Source: Micromonospora siamensis
GTDB lineage: Bacteria > Actinomycetota > Actinomycetes > Mycobacteriales > Micromonosporaceae
Direction: 5' to 3'
Assembly (NCBI RefSeq): GCF_900090305.1
Contig: NZ_LT607751.1
Coordinates: 5,890,001 to 5,954,000 of the forward strand
DNA length: 64,000 nucleotides
Shown here: positions 34,784-42,970 of the stretch, piece by piece
How the letters are laid out: each line of letters begins with the position of its first letter
Position numbering within the stretch: position 1 is the first letter of the stretch
The notes under the pieces: generated by a model
The model's database searches: none
Seen by the model: the letters and a program-made list of their open reading frames with translations, nothing else
Told to the model about the DNA's origin: nothing
Program-made: the position numbers and the translations under genes

Positions 34784-35319
34784 CCGGGAGGGCCGTTCCG
34801 CGCCGCCCCGACCGAGCGCGCGGACCGCCGCACCCCGACACCCTGACCCTGCCGCCCGGGTCCGGGGCGCCGGACGGGTCGAGGAGGTCGGGAGTCGATG
34901 CTCCGAGCGAGCGGGATACCTCAGAGGTATATCTATGACTCTGAGGTATCCCGCTCGAAAAGTTGTCCGCGCCGGGGTCCGGCTAGCCGGGCCGGGGCGA
35001 CACCCCGAGACGCCGCAACCCGAAGCCTAGTGGGGGCCGGATCGGCCGGGTTGCGGCAAAGGGGGCGGTCCGCGCACCAGGCCGCCACATATTGATCTTG
35101 GTCTAGGGTCTTTCCAAGCTGAGGGACACACGGGACACTGCGTTGCACGGCCGGGCCGTGGAGATCGGCGTAACGTGTGTCACTTAGCTGCGCCCTTTCG
35201 CGGTGCGGTCGCATGCGTGCGCAAGACGTGCCAGTGGACGCGGTCCCGCCGGTCCGCTGAGGCGAACGAGAACGTGATCCGCGGCCCGCGAGGGCTGCGC
35301 CGTCAGGGAGACGACTCGA
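34784..35319. other. 536-bp intergenic region upstream of sdhC
   Basis: It holds the inverted repeat at 34908-34957 and presumably the sdh promoter. TAGGGT (35104-35109) and TAACGT (35170-35175) are possible -10 elements, but neither has a convincing -35. A long 5' leader to sdhC is therefore possible. No credible gene was seen. Confidence 0.5.
34908..34957. repeat. Perfect 19-bp inverted repeat
   Basis: Left arm CGAGCGGGATACCTCAGAG (34908-34926) pairs exactly with 34939-34957 across a 12-nt AT-rich loop. The left side also holds the nested palindrome ATACCTCaGAGGTAT. It could terminate transcription from tldE or be a mobile palindromic repeat. Confidence 0.75.
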
Positions 35320-36126
35320 ATGACTTCTACGGCAACGAGGCCGCGGGGAGCGCGAGCGCGCGCCGCCATCGCGGCGAAGACGTTGCGTACCGACCGTTGG
35401 TGGTTCGCCCCACTGATCACCGTCGTCGGGCTCAGCGCGTGGGTCATCTACGCGACGGTCCGGGTCTTCATGCACGACTTCTACTGGGTCCCCGACTACC
35501 ACTACCTGACGCCGTTCTACTCGCCGTGCGTCACCGAGCGGTGCGTCGAGGGCTCCTCGCACTTCGGCAGCTTCCTGCCCGGCTGGTGGATCATCCCGGA
35601 CGCCGCGCTGACCCTGCCGTTCCTGCTGCTGTTCCGGCTGACCTGCTACTACTACCGCAAGGCGTACTACCGGTCGTTCTGGTTGTCGCCGCCGGCCTGC
35701 GCCGTGCCGGACGGGCACAAGTCGTACAGCGGTGAGACCCGGTTCCCGCTGCTCGGGCAGAACCTGCACCGCTACTTCTTCTACGCCGCCGCGATCATCT
35801 CGCTGATCAACACCTGGGACGCGATCTACGCCTTCCACTCGCCGAAGGGCTTCGGCTTCGGGCTGGGCAACGTCATCCTGCTGGTCAACGTGGTGATGCT
35901 CTGGGCGTACACGATCTCCTGCCACTCCTGCCGGCACATCATCGGCGGCCGGTTGAAGCACTTCTCCAAGCACCCGGTGCGCTACAAGGCCTGGACCGGG
36001 GTGTCCTGGCTGAACACCCGGCACATGCAGCTCGCCTGGATCACCCTCGGCACGCTGGCGCTGACCGACTTCTACGTGATGGCCATCGCCGCCAACTGGT
36101 TCCCCGACCTGCGGTTCATCAACTGA
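35320..36126 (+). CDS. sdhC: Succinate dehydrogenase membrane anchor (Sdh1 type)
   Basis: A 268-residue membrane protein with about five helices (WWFAPLITVVGLSAWVIYATV, WWIIPDAALTLPFLLLFRL, NLHRYFFYAAAIISLIN, NVILLVNVVMLWAYTI, LAWITLGTLALTDFYVM). Its size and sequence fit the single large anchor of actinobacterial Sdh1, not the small SdhC/SdhD pair. Several His residues (NLHRY, CHSCRHIIGG, HFSKH) could ligate heme or shape the quinone site. AGGGAG is 9 nt before the ATG. It is the first gene of sdhC-sdhA-sdhB. Confidence 0.88.
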   Translation: MTSTATRPRGARARAAIAAKTLRTDRWWFAPLITVVGLSAWVIYATVRVFMHDFYWVPDYHYLTPFYSPCVTERCVEGSSHFGSFLPGWWIIPDAALTLPFLLLFRLTCYYYRKAYYRSFWLSPPACAVPDGHKSYSGETRFPLLGQNLHRYFFYAAAIISLINTWDAIYAFHSPKGFGFGLGNVILLVNVVMLWAYTISCHSCRHIIGGRLKHFSKHPVRYKAWTGVSWLNTRHMQLAWITLGTLALTDFYVMAIAANWFPDLRFIN

Positions 36127-36136
36127 GAGCCCGGAC

Positions 36137-38050
36137 ATGACTGAGACACGAATCGAACGACACCACTACGACGTCGTCGTGATCGGGGCCGGCGGCGCCG
36201 GCCTGCGCGCGGCGATCGAGGCCCGGCTGGCGGGCAAGCGCACCGCGATCATCTCCAAGTCGCTGTTCGGCAAGGCGCACACGGTGATGGCCGAGGGCGG
36301 CGCCGCCGCGGCGATGGGGAACGTGAACAGCCGGGACAACTGGCAGGTGCACTTCCGGGACACCATGCGCGGCGGCAAGTTCCTGAACAACTTCCGGATG
36401 GCCGAGCTGCACGCGAAGGAGTCGCCGCAGCGGATCTGGGAGCTGGAGACGTACGGCGCGCTCTTCGACCGCACCTCCGACGGCAAGATCTCGCAGCGCA
36501 ACTTCGGTGGCCACGAGTACCCGCGGCTGGCGCACGTCGGCGACCGGACCGGCCTGGAGCTGATCCGTACCCTCCAGCAGAAGATCGTCTCCCTCCAGCA
36601 GGAGGACAAGCGCGACCACGGCGACTACGAGGCCCGGATCAAGGTCTTCTCGGAGACCACGATCACCGAGCTGCTGCTCGACGGGGACCGGATCGCCGGC
36701 GCGTTCGGCTACTACCGGGAGTCCGGCGAGTTCGTCCTCTTCGAAGCGCCCGCGGTGGTGCTGGCGACCGGCGGCGTCGGGCGCTCCTACAAGGTCACCT
36801 CGAACTCGTGGGAGTACACCGGAGACGGGCACGCGTTGGCGCTGCGGGCCGGCGGCACGCTGATCAACATGGAGTTCCTCCAGTTCCACCCGACCGGCAT
36901 GGTCTGGCCGCCGTCGGTGAAGGGCATCCTGGTCACCGAGTCGGTCCGCGGTGACGGCGGCGTGCTGAAGAACTCCGACGGCAAGCGGTTCATGTTCGAC
37001 TACGTCCCCGACGTCTTCCGCAAGCAGTACGCGGAGACCGAGGAGGAGGCGGACCGCTGGTACACCGACCCGGACAACAACCGGCGTCCGCCGGAGCTGC
37101 TTCCCCGCGACGAGGTCGCCCGGGCGATCAACACCGAGGTCAAGGAAGGCCGGGGTACGCCCGCCGGTGGCGTCTACCTGGACATCGCCTCCCGCAAGTC
37201 GGCCGAGGAGATCCGTCGCCGCCTGCCGTCGATGTACCACCAGTTCAAGGAGCTGGCCGACGTCGACATCACCAAGGAGCCGATGGAGGTCGGCCCGACC
37301 TGCCACTACGTGATGGGTGGCGTGGAGGTCGACCCGGACAGCGGCGCGGCGTTCGGGACGGTACGCGGGCTCTTCGCCGCCGGTGAGGTCTCCGGCGGCA
37401 TGCACGGCTCCAACCGGCTCGGCGGCAACTCCCTGTCCGACCTGCTGGTCTTCGGCAAGCGGGCCGGCGGCCACGCAGCCTCGTACGCCGACGGGCTGAC
37501 CGCCCGGCCGAAGCTGGCGGTGGCCGCGGTCGAGGCCGCGGTGGAGACGGCGCTGGCGCCGTTGCAGCGGGACACCGGCGAGAGCCCGTACGTCCTCCAG
37601 CAGGACCTCCAGGCGGTCATGGGAGATCTGGTCGGCATCATCCGCCGGGAGGGCGAGCTGGTGGACGCGCTGTCCCGGCTGGCCGAGCTGCGGGAGCGGG
37701 TGGCGAAGGTCAGCGCGTCCGGTGGCCGGCGCTACAACCCGGGCTGGCACCTGGCGCTGGACCTGCGCAACATGCTGGTGGTCTCGGAGTGCACCGCGAA
37801 GGCCGCCCTGGAGCGGCAGGAGTCGCGGGGCGGGCACACCCGGGAGGACTTCCCGGCGATGGACCCGAAGTGGCGTCGGGTCAACCTGGTCTGCGCTCTG
37901 GAGGGCGACACGGTCCGGCTGACGCACAAGCCGCTGCCGAAGATGCGCCCCGAGCTGATCAATCTCTTCGACCGGGCGGAGCTGGGCAAGTACCTGACGG
38001 ACGAGGAGCTCGCCGAGTTCGACGCCCTCGCGAAGGAGGCGGGTAACTGA
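36137..38050 (+). CDS. sdhA: Succinate dehydrogenase flavoprotein subunit
   Basis: A 637-residue flavoprotein. The FAD-binding N-terminus is YDVVVIGAGGAGLRAAIEA. SLFGKAHTVMAEGG contains the His that normally carries covalent FAD. VGPTCHYVMGGVEVD and GSNRLGGNSLSDLLVFG are conserved active-site and flavin segments. The enzyme oxidises succinate to fumarate and passes electrons to SdhB. It starts 10 nt after sdhC. Its stop overlaps the sdhB start as TGATG. Confidence 0.94.
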   Translation: MTETRIERHHYDVVVIGAGGAGLRAAIEARLAGKRTAIISKSLFGKAHTVMAEGGAAAAMGNVNSRDNWQVHFRDTMRGGKFLNNFRMAELHAKESPQRIWELETYGALFDRTSDGKISQRNFGGHEYPRLAHVGDRTGLELIRTLQQKIVSLQQEDKRDHGDYEARIKVFSETTITELLLDGDRIAGAFGYYRESGEFVLFEAPAVVLATGGVGRSYKVTSNSWEYTGDGHALALRAGGTLINMEFLQFHPTGMVWPPSVKGILVTESVRGDGGVLKNSDGKRFMFDYVPDVFRKQYAETEEEADRWYTDPDNNRRPPELLPRDEVARAINTEVKEGRGTPAGGVYLDIASRKSAEEIRRRLPSMYHQFKELADVDITKEPMEVGPTCHYVMGGVEVDPDSGAAFGTVRGLFAAGEVSGGMHGSNRLGGNSLSDLLVFGKRAGGHAASYADGLTARPKLAVAAVEAAVETALAPLQRDTGESPYVLQQDLQAVMGDLVGIIRREGELVDALSRLAELRERVAKVSASGGRRYNPGWHLALDLRNMLVVSECTAKAALERQESRGGHTREDFPAMDPKWRRVNLVCALEGDTVRLTHKPLPKMRPELINLFDRAELGKYLTDEELAEFDALAKEAGN

Positions 38051-39117
38051 TGGGCAGCAAGAGGCAGTTCCGGATCTGGCGGGGCGACGAGTCCGGCGGC
38101 GACCTGCAGGACTACACGGTCGAGGTGAACGAGGGCGAGGTGGTCCTCGACGTCATTCACCGGCTCCAGGCCACCGAGGCCCCGGACCTCGCCTGCCGGT
38201 GGAACTGCAAGGCGGGCAAGTGCGGCTCCTGCTCGATGGAGATCAACGGCAAGCCGCGGCTGAGCTGCATGACCCGGATGTCGACCTTCGAGGAGGCGGA
38301 GACGGTCACGGTGACCCCGCTGCGGACCTTCCCGGTCATCCGCGACCTGGTCACCGACGTCTCCTTCAACTACGAGAAGGCGCGGGAGACGCCGGCGTTC
38401 GCGCCCCCGGCCGACCTGGCTCCGGGCGAGTACCGGATGCAGCAGGTCGACGTGGAGCGCTCGCAGGAGTTCCGCAAGTGCATCGAGTGCTTCCTGTGCC
38501 AGAACGTCTGCCACGTGATCCGCGACCACGACGAGAACAAGCAGGCGTTCTCGGGCCCGCGGTTCTTCATCCGCGCCGCCGAGCTGGACATGCACCCGCT
38601 GGACGCGAAGACCGACCGCAAGGAGTACGCGCAGGCCGAGCAGGGTCTGGGCTTCTGCAACATCACCAAGTGCTGCACCGAGGTCTGCCCGGAGCACATC
38701 AAGATCACCGACAACGGGATCATCCCCATGAAGGAACGGGTCGTCGACCGCAGGTACGATCCCCTCGTGTGGCTTGGTAGCAAGATCTTCCGGAGGGGTC
38801 AGGTGCCTCAGACCAGCGTGAACAGCGGGCAGCACAGCGGCGCCGCGACCGCCAGCGCGGCCCACCGCGGCGTGCACTCGCACGCGGGCGGTTCGCACGA
38901 CGCCCGGGCCGAGCGCCAGGCGCAGCAGGGCGTGAACTGGCACCGGGAGGTGCCGCACCCGACGGCACCGGCGGTGGACGACAACGGCAAGCTGCCGCTG
39001 ACGGAGCTGACCTTCGACCGGGCGGCGGCCCCGTCGCCGTTCGGCGACGACGTCACCTTCCCGCTGCCGCCCGAGCACCTCAACTTCGCTCACCCGCAGC
39101 AGGACGAAAAGCACTGA
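38050..39117 (+). CDS. sdhB: Succinate dehydrogenase iron-sulfur subunit with C-terminal extension
   Basis: A 355-residue protein. The [2Fe-2S] ligands are in CRWNCKAGKCGSCSME, and the [4Fe-4S] and [3Fe-4S] ligands in CIECFLCQNVC and CCTEVCPEHI. The normal SdhB body ends near residue 250 (DPLVWLGSKIFRR). About 105 further residues follow, His/Ala-rich at first (HRGVHSHAGGSHD) and then unstructured. An in-frame GTG at 38803 is preceded 4 nt upstream by GGAGGGG, so the extension might also be made as a separate peptide. It transfers electrons from SdhA to the quinone site. Confidence 0.92.
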   Translation: MGSKRQFRIWRGDESGGDLQDYTVEVNEGEVVLDVIHRLQATEAPDLACRWNCKAGKCGSCSMEINGKPRLSCMTRMSTFEEAETVTVTPLRTFPVIRDLVTDVSFNYEKARETPAFAPPADLAPGEYRMQQVDVERSQEFRKCIECFLCQNVCHVIRDHDENKQAFSGPRFFIRAAELDMHPLDAKTDRKEYAQAEQGLGFCNITKCCTEVCPEHIKITDNGIIPMKERVVDRRYDPLVWLGSKIFRRGQVPQTSVNSGQHSGAATASAAHRGVHSHAGGSHDARAERQAQQGVNWHREVPHPTAPAVDDNGKLPLTELTFDRAAAPSPFGDDVTFPLPPEHLNFAHPQQDEKH

Positions 39118-39133
39118 GCACGACGAGCACCAC

Positions 39134-39174
39134 GACGGGGGCCACGGCACATGCCGGCGGCCCCCGTCCCGTTT
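39134..39174 (+). terminator. Rho-independent terminator of the sdh operon
   Basis: GACGGGGGCC (39134-39143) pairs with GGCCCCCGTC (39159-39168), with a small inner stem in the loop. CCGTTTT follows. Confidence 0.8.
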
Positions 39175-39200
39175 TCGACCTGCTGTCCGTTTTCCCCGGG

Positions 39201-39641
39201 TCAGCCGCCGGTGAGCAGTTCGCGCAGCGCGGGCACGATCGGCACGTCGGCGGGGAGCCAGTCGACGCTGTCCAGTTCGTCGACCGAGAGCCAGCGCAGG
39301 GCCGAGTGTTCCAGCAGCCTGGGTTGGTCGCCGTGCAGCAGCCGGGCGGCGTAGACGCGCAGCACGGAACGGCCGTGCGCCATCCGGACGTCCCGGCCGA
39401 CCCGCTCACCGACCTGCACGCGTACGGCGAGCTCCTCGGCGCACTCGCGGGTCAGCGCGGCGGTCTCCGTCTCACCAGGCTCGACCTTGCCGCCGGGGAA
39501 CTCCCACCGGCCGGCCACCTCGGGCGGCGCGGATCGGGCGCAGGCGAGCACCCGCCCGTCCGCGATGATCGCCGCCCCGACCACGACCTTCAGGTCCCGT
39601 CGGTCGGCCTGCCCATTCCCGTTAGCCCGTTCGGTCCGCAC
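39201..39641 (-). CDS. NUDIX hydrolase (MutT-like)
   Basis: About 146 residues. The Nudix box reads GGKVEPGETETAALTRECAE followed by EL, matching GX5EX7REUXEEXGU. RWEFPGGK and KVVVGAAIIADGRVL are typical of MutT and related nucleotide-pyrophosphatases that remove oxidised or non-canonical nucleotides. The start is uncertain: GTG at 39641 is the first reasonable start, but the frame is open upstream. It converges with the sdh operon. Confidence 0.82.
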   Translation of the reverse strand: MRTERANGNGQADRRDLKVVVGAAIIADGRVLACARSAPPEVAGRWEFPGGKVEPGETETAALTRECAEELAVRVQVGERVGRDVRMAHGRSVLRVYAARLLHGDQPRLLEHSALRWLSVDELDSVDWLPADVPIVPALRELLTGG

Positions 39642-39826
39642 GGCCGTCCAGCGTGCCAGATCAATCGGCGATTCGGGTACCGTGACCGGCCGCCAGGACA
39701 GTAGATCTGAGAAGTGTGGGCGTGGACACACCCCCGGCGCGGCGACAAGACTTGGGGGTACCGACGAGGACACGGGACGGCGACGATTTGGCCACAAGCC
39801 GGCAACGACGCCTGGGAGGTGCGGTG

Positions 39827-40135
39827 ATGCGCGCGCTCTTCAACGGCCGAACGAAGCACGACTACCTCACCGACGCGTTGACCCTGCTGACCGGCTGGAC
39901 GCGCGAGGGCGAGCAGATCCGCCGCACCCTGGTCATCGACGACACCCAGCACGCGGCCCTGACCGAGCGGGTCAAGGTGGTCGCGGACGCGCTGCGCCTG
40001 CGGCCGGAGATCAGCCGACGCGCCGACCACACCCAGATCCGGGTCGGTCACGGTGACGGCGTGCCGCTCACCGAGGGCGAGGTCCTGCTGGCCGCCCGCA
40101 TCGAGGACGCGTACCGCGCCGTCACGGGCGCCTGA
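39827..40135 (+). CDS. Pterin-4a-carbinolamine dehydratase-like protein, degenerate site
   Basis: A 102-residue protein. LTGWTREGEQIRRTLVIDD and LTEGEVLLAARIEDAYRAV match the beginning and end of the PCD/DCoH fold. The usual catalytic HHP triplet in the middle is absent, replaced by RLRPEISRR, so dehydratase activity is doubtful. GGGAGGTG is placed correctly for this ATG. It may have kept only a structural or regulatory role, as DCoH does elsewhere. Confidence 0.65.
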   Translation: MRALFNGRTKHDYLTDALTLLTGWTREGEQIRRTLVIDDTQHAALTERVKVVADALRLRPEISRRADHTQIRVGHGDGVPLTEGEVLLAARIEDAYRAVTGA

Positions 40136-40172
40136 TCCCCCTCGACGCTCGCGGCCGGTGGCCCGGGGTTCC

Positions 40173-40178
40173 TACCGT
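40173..40178 (+). promoter_or_regulatory. Leaderless -10 element
   Basis: TACCGT, 7 nt before the ATG at 40186; the same hexamer and spacing as at dapD and dapE. Confidence 0.55.
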
Positions 40179-40185
40179 GGGGTGC

Positions 40186-40548
40186 ATGGCCAACGCGACG
40201 TACGACCGCAAGGAGCAGTTCCAGCAGATCCAGAGCGGCCTGCTCGACGGGGAACGGATCATCGCCGTCTACGACGCCGTCGGGACGGGCACCGGGTTCA
40301 TCGGCCTGACCGACCGGCGCGTGATCATCCAGGACCGCTCGTTCGTCGGCAAGAAGTACGCGATCACCAGCATCCCGTACTCGAAGATCACCAGCGTGAG
40401 CGTGGTGAGCAACAAGTCGTGGGGCGGGTCGTTCTTCTCCACCGGCGCGATCGCCATCCACGTCGGCACCCACACCTACGAGGTGGAGTTCCGGGGGGCC
40501 GAGAAGAGCCACCACGTGCACAACGTCATCCTGCACTACATCTCGTGA
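40186..40548 (+). CDS. PH-domain-like (bPH) protein
   Basis: A 120-residue soluble protein. It has LLDGERIIAVYDAVGTGTGF, IGLTDRRVIIQDRSFVGKK and YSKITSVSVVSNKSWGG, the pattern of bacterial pleckstrin-homology domains. The start is fixed by a TACCGT box 7 nt upstream. Its 3' end overlaps the convergent membrane-protein gene by 13 bp. Ligand and role unknown. Confidence 0.78.
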   Translation: MANATYDRKEQFQQIQSGLLDGERIIAVYDAVGTGTGFIGLTDRRVIIQDRSFVGKKYAITSIPYSKITSVSVVSNKSWGGSFFSTGAIAIHVGTHTYEVEFRGAEKSHHVHNVILHYIS

Positions 40549-40856
40549 CCGCCCGGCCCGTCGGCGGGCCGCCGCCGCCAGGGCCGCCACCCGGTCGGCG
40601 CGTTCGCGCCCCGGGACATCTGCCGGTTGATCGCCCAGATGAGGACCAGGCCGGGGAGCACGAGCCATCCCGCCCAGCCACCGAGGCCCGCGGCCACGGC
40701 GACCAGCCCGCAACCGAACCCGAACGCGAGGTACTGCCAGCCGTGCCGCCGGGTCACCGGGTCCCGCCGAACGGCGCCCTTGACCAGCAACGTCAGGCCC
40801 GCCAGGGCGAACAGGCCGCCGACCACCCCGCCCGACCAGGCGCCGAGATGCTCCAC
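40536..40856 (-). CDS. Small membrane protein, unknown function
   Basis: A 106-residue protein with three hydrophobic segments (GGVVGGLFALAGLTLLV, YLAFGFGCGLVAVAAGLGG, WLVLPGLVLIWAI) and a basic C-terminus. GTG start with GGGGGA upstream. TAGGCT at 40887-40892 on the minus strand may be its -10. No family recognised. Confidence 0.65.
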   Translation of the reverse strand: MEHLGAWSGGVVGGLFALAGLTLLVKGAVRRDPVTRRHGWQYLAFGFGCGLVAVAAGLGGWAGWLVLPGLVLIWAINRQMSRGANAPTGWRPWRRRPADGPGGHEM

Positions 40857-40951
40857 TGGGTCCCCCGATCCGTCGGCGTCGGCTCAGCCTAGGGCCGGTC
40901 GGCCGGGCCCGCGACCCCACGCCGGGCCGCGGGGGTGGCAGGCTGGCGACC

Positions 40952-41449
40952 ATGCCGGGCATCGAGGACCATCACCGGGTACGCCGCAGCTACGACACGG
41001 TCGCCGGGACCTACCGGGAGCGCATCGGCGACGAACTGGACGGCAAGCCGCTGGACCGGGCGCTGCTCGCCGCGCTGGTCGAGGAGGCCGGGCCCGAGCC
41101 GGTCGTCGTCGACCTGGGCTGCGGGCCGGGCCACATGGCGGCGTGGCTGGCCGTTCAGGGGGTACGCGCCGTCGGCGTCGACCTCTCCCCCGCGATGGTG
41201 GCCACCGGGCGGGCGGCGTACCCGGGGGTGGAGTTCCGGGAGGGCGACCTGCTGGCGCTGCCGGCGGGGGACGGCGAGTTCGACGCGGCGGTGGCGCTGT
41301 ACTCGGTGATCCACCTGGCGGCGGACGAGCTGCGGCCGGCGTTCACCGAGATGCGCCGGGTGCTGCGGCCCGACGGAACGCTGCTACCTGCTGGCCCGCC
41401 GTCCGACATGACCGGAAATCCGTTGCCCGCACCCGTCGACGGCGGTTGA
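40952..41449 (+). CDS. Class I SAM methyltransferase, C-terminally truncated
   Basis: A 165-residue protein. It has VVDLGCGPGHMAAWLA (motif I), VDLSPAMVATGR, REGDLLALP and MRRVLRPDGTLL, all standard. After that point the sequence turns into a Pro/Gly-rich tail (PAGPPSDMTGNPLP) and stops, where related enzymes continue for about 45 residues. A frameshift or deletion near 41385 is likely. It may be a decaying gene; activity is doubtful. Confidence 0.65.
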   Translation: MPGIEDHHRVRRSYDTVAGTYRERIGDELDGKPLDRALLAALVEEAGPEPVVVDLGCGPGHMAAWLAVQGVRAVGVDLSPAMVATGRAAYPGVEFREGDLLALPAGDGEFDAAVALYSVIHLAADELRPAFTEMRRVLRPDGTLLPAGPPSDMTGNPLPAPVDGG

Positions 41450-41480
41450 CTGGCCCGGTTGTCCACTGAGGGGAGACGGC

Positions 41481-42215
41481 GTGTCGGTCTTCGATGATCC
41501 CGCCCTGTTCGGCCGGCTCTGGGCCGCCAGGTACGACTCGACCGACAATCCGGACCCGACGGCGGCCGTGGAGTTCCTGGCCGGTCTCGCCGACGGTGGC
41601 CCGGTCCTGGAGTTGGCGATCGGCACCGGGCGGGTGGCGCTGCCGCTGGCCGAGCGCGGCCTGGCCGTCGAGGGGATCGAGGCGTCCGAGGAGATGGTGG
41701 CCGTGCTGCGCGGCAAGCCGGGCGGCGACCGGATCCCGGTGGTGATCGGCGACATGGCGGACGTGCCGGTGGACGGGTCGTACCCGCTGGTGTTCCTGGT
41801 CTTCAACACGTTGTTCAACCTGACCGGCGCGGGGCGGCAGGCGGACTGCTTCCGCAACGTGGCGCGGGTGCTCGCGCCGGGCGGCGCGTTCGTCATCGAG
41901 ACCTTCGTGCCGGACGCGGCGAGCTTCGACCGGGACGAGCAGGTGCAGATCCGCGAGGTCACCGAGGACTCGGCGACGATCCGGTTGCACCAGTACGACC
42001 GGGCCGCGCAGACCTTCGTCCGGCAGACCATCACCTTCGACCGTGACGGCGTACACCTGAAGCCCTTCGCCATGCGGTACGCCTGGCCGGAGCAGATCGA
42101 CGAGTTGGCCGGGCGGGCCGGCCTGCACCTCACCGAGCGGTACGCCGACTGGGACCGCTCGCCGTTCACCGCCGAGAGCCGGTCGCACATCTCCGTCTAC
42201 CGGCCACGCGACTAG
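41481..42215 (+). CDS. Class I SAM-dependent methyltransferase
   Basis: A 244-residue methyltransferase. SAM-binding motif I is VLELAIGTGRVALPLA, then VEGIEASEEMVAVLRGK and VIGDMADVPVDGSYPLVFLVFN. The C-terminal half (RLHQYDRAAQTFVRQTITFD, MRYAWPEQIDELAGRAGLHL) is full length for its family. GTG start with GAGGGGAG upstream. Substrate unknown. It lies 31 nt after a truncated methyltransferase and 9 nt before a VOC gene. Confidence 0.85.
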   Translation: MSVFDDPALFGRLWAARYDSTDNPDPTAAVEFLAGLADGGPVLELAIGTGRVALPLAERGLAVEGIEASEEMVAVLRGKPGGDRIPVVIGDMADVPVDGSYPLVFLVFNTLFNLTGAGRQADCFRNVARVLAPGGAFVIETFVPDAASFDRDEQVQIREVTEDSATIRLHQYDRAAQTFVRQTITFDRDGVHLKPFAMRYAWPEQIDELAGRAGLHLTERYADWDRSPFTAESRSHISVYRPRD

Positions 42216-42224
42216 GGTCGACCC

Positions 42225-42605
42225 ATGTTCCGCTCGCCGCAGGTCATCCTGTTCAGCGAGGACGTCCCTCGGGCCGCCGCGTTCTATTTGGGGCTCGGCT
42301 TCACCGAGACGTTCCGGGTGCCGGCCGAGGGCGAGCCGATCCACGTCGACCTGATCCTCGACGGCTACAAGATCGGCATCGCGTCGGCACGGTCCACCCG
42401 GGACGACCACGGCCTGGACCCGATCAGCCAGGGCCAGCGGGCCGCCGTCATCCTCTGGACCGACGACACCGCCGCCGCTTTCGCCGAGGTCACGGCCGCC
42501 GGGGCCGCCGCCCTGGCGGCGCCGTACCGGTGGCTAGACCGGTTGCTGATCGCCTGGGTCGCCGACCCGGACGGCAACCCGATCCAGCTGGTCCAGCCCC
42601 TCTGA
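42225..42605 (+). CDS. VOC (glyoxalase-like) protein
   Basis: A 126-residue single-domain VOC protein. It has VILFSEDVPRAAAFYLGLGF at the N-terminus and VADPDGNPIQLVQPL at the C-terminus. The His of the first half (EPIHVDLIL) and Gln near the end (IQLVQ) may bind metal. TAGGGT lies 6 nt before its ATG, so it probably has its own leaderless transcript despite following the methyltransferase closely. Function not assignable beyond the family. Confidence 0.82.
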   Translation: MFRSPQVILFSEDVPRAAAFYLGLGFTETFRVPAEGEPIHVDLILDGYKIGIASARSTRDDHGLDPISQGQRAAVILWTDDTAAAFAEVTAAGAAALAAPYRWLDRLLIAWVADPDGNPIQLVQPL

Positions 42606-42970
42606 GCTGCCCCGGCCGCCCCCGGTCGTCTGCTGTGGACCGCGCGCCCGGACCCGCCACCGCGTCGGCTGCCGGCAGGTCACGCGGCTGCGCGGCAATG
42701 GTGCGCCGCCCCACCGGGTGGGCCGTCCGCCGCCTACAGACTTGAGAGCGTCAACGACTCAGCAGCCGGTGCGGATCCGTTCTCCGCCGGGCAGGGCGGA
42801 GGCTCCGCCGATCCCCGGAAGGCCCGGAGGCTTTCGTGAGTCGTCCGTGCTCTCAAGTCTGTAGGCGGCGAACAAGCACCTCGCCGCCCGAGAACGCGAC
42901 GCGGACAAGCGGCAACGACCCTTGACCGCCGCTTCGGAAAGCCCGGCCACCACGCGCCGAGCCGGCCGGC
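42606..42970. other. 365-bp intergenic region with a long inverted repeat
   Basis: Its main content is the 143-bp inverted-repeat element at 42728-42870. No credible gene or RNA was found in the rest. Confidence 0.6.
42728..42870. repeat. 143-bp element with 34-bp terminal inverted repeats
   Basis: The outer 22 bp of each end (starting CGCCGCCTACAGACTTGAGA) pair perfectly, followed by 5 mostly mismatched bases and a further 7 paired bases, CGACTCA. The 75-nt centre holds smaller GC-rich stems (CTCCGCC/GGCGGAG). No flanking target-site duplication was seen. It looks like a non-coding mobile repeat or a large folded RNA. Confidence 0.7.

Noticed and set aside
34898..35095. Short plus-strand ORF before sdhC
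   Set aside because: It starts inside the inverted repeat, has no ribosome site and no protein-like composition.
35093..35109. TTGATC and TAGGGT as the sdh promoter
   Set aside because: The spacing between them is only 5 nt, too short for -35 and -10. No confident promoter could be set.
42728..42870. Inverted-repeat element considered as a tRNA or insertion sequence
   Set aside because: No cloverleaf or TTCRA loop, no transposase ORF and no target-site duplication.
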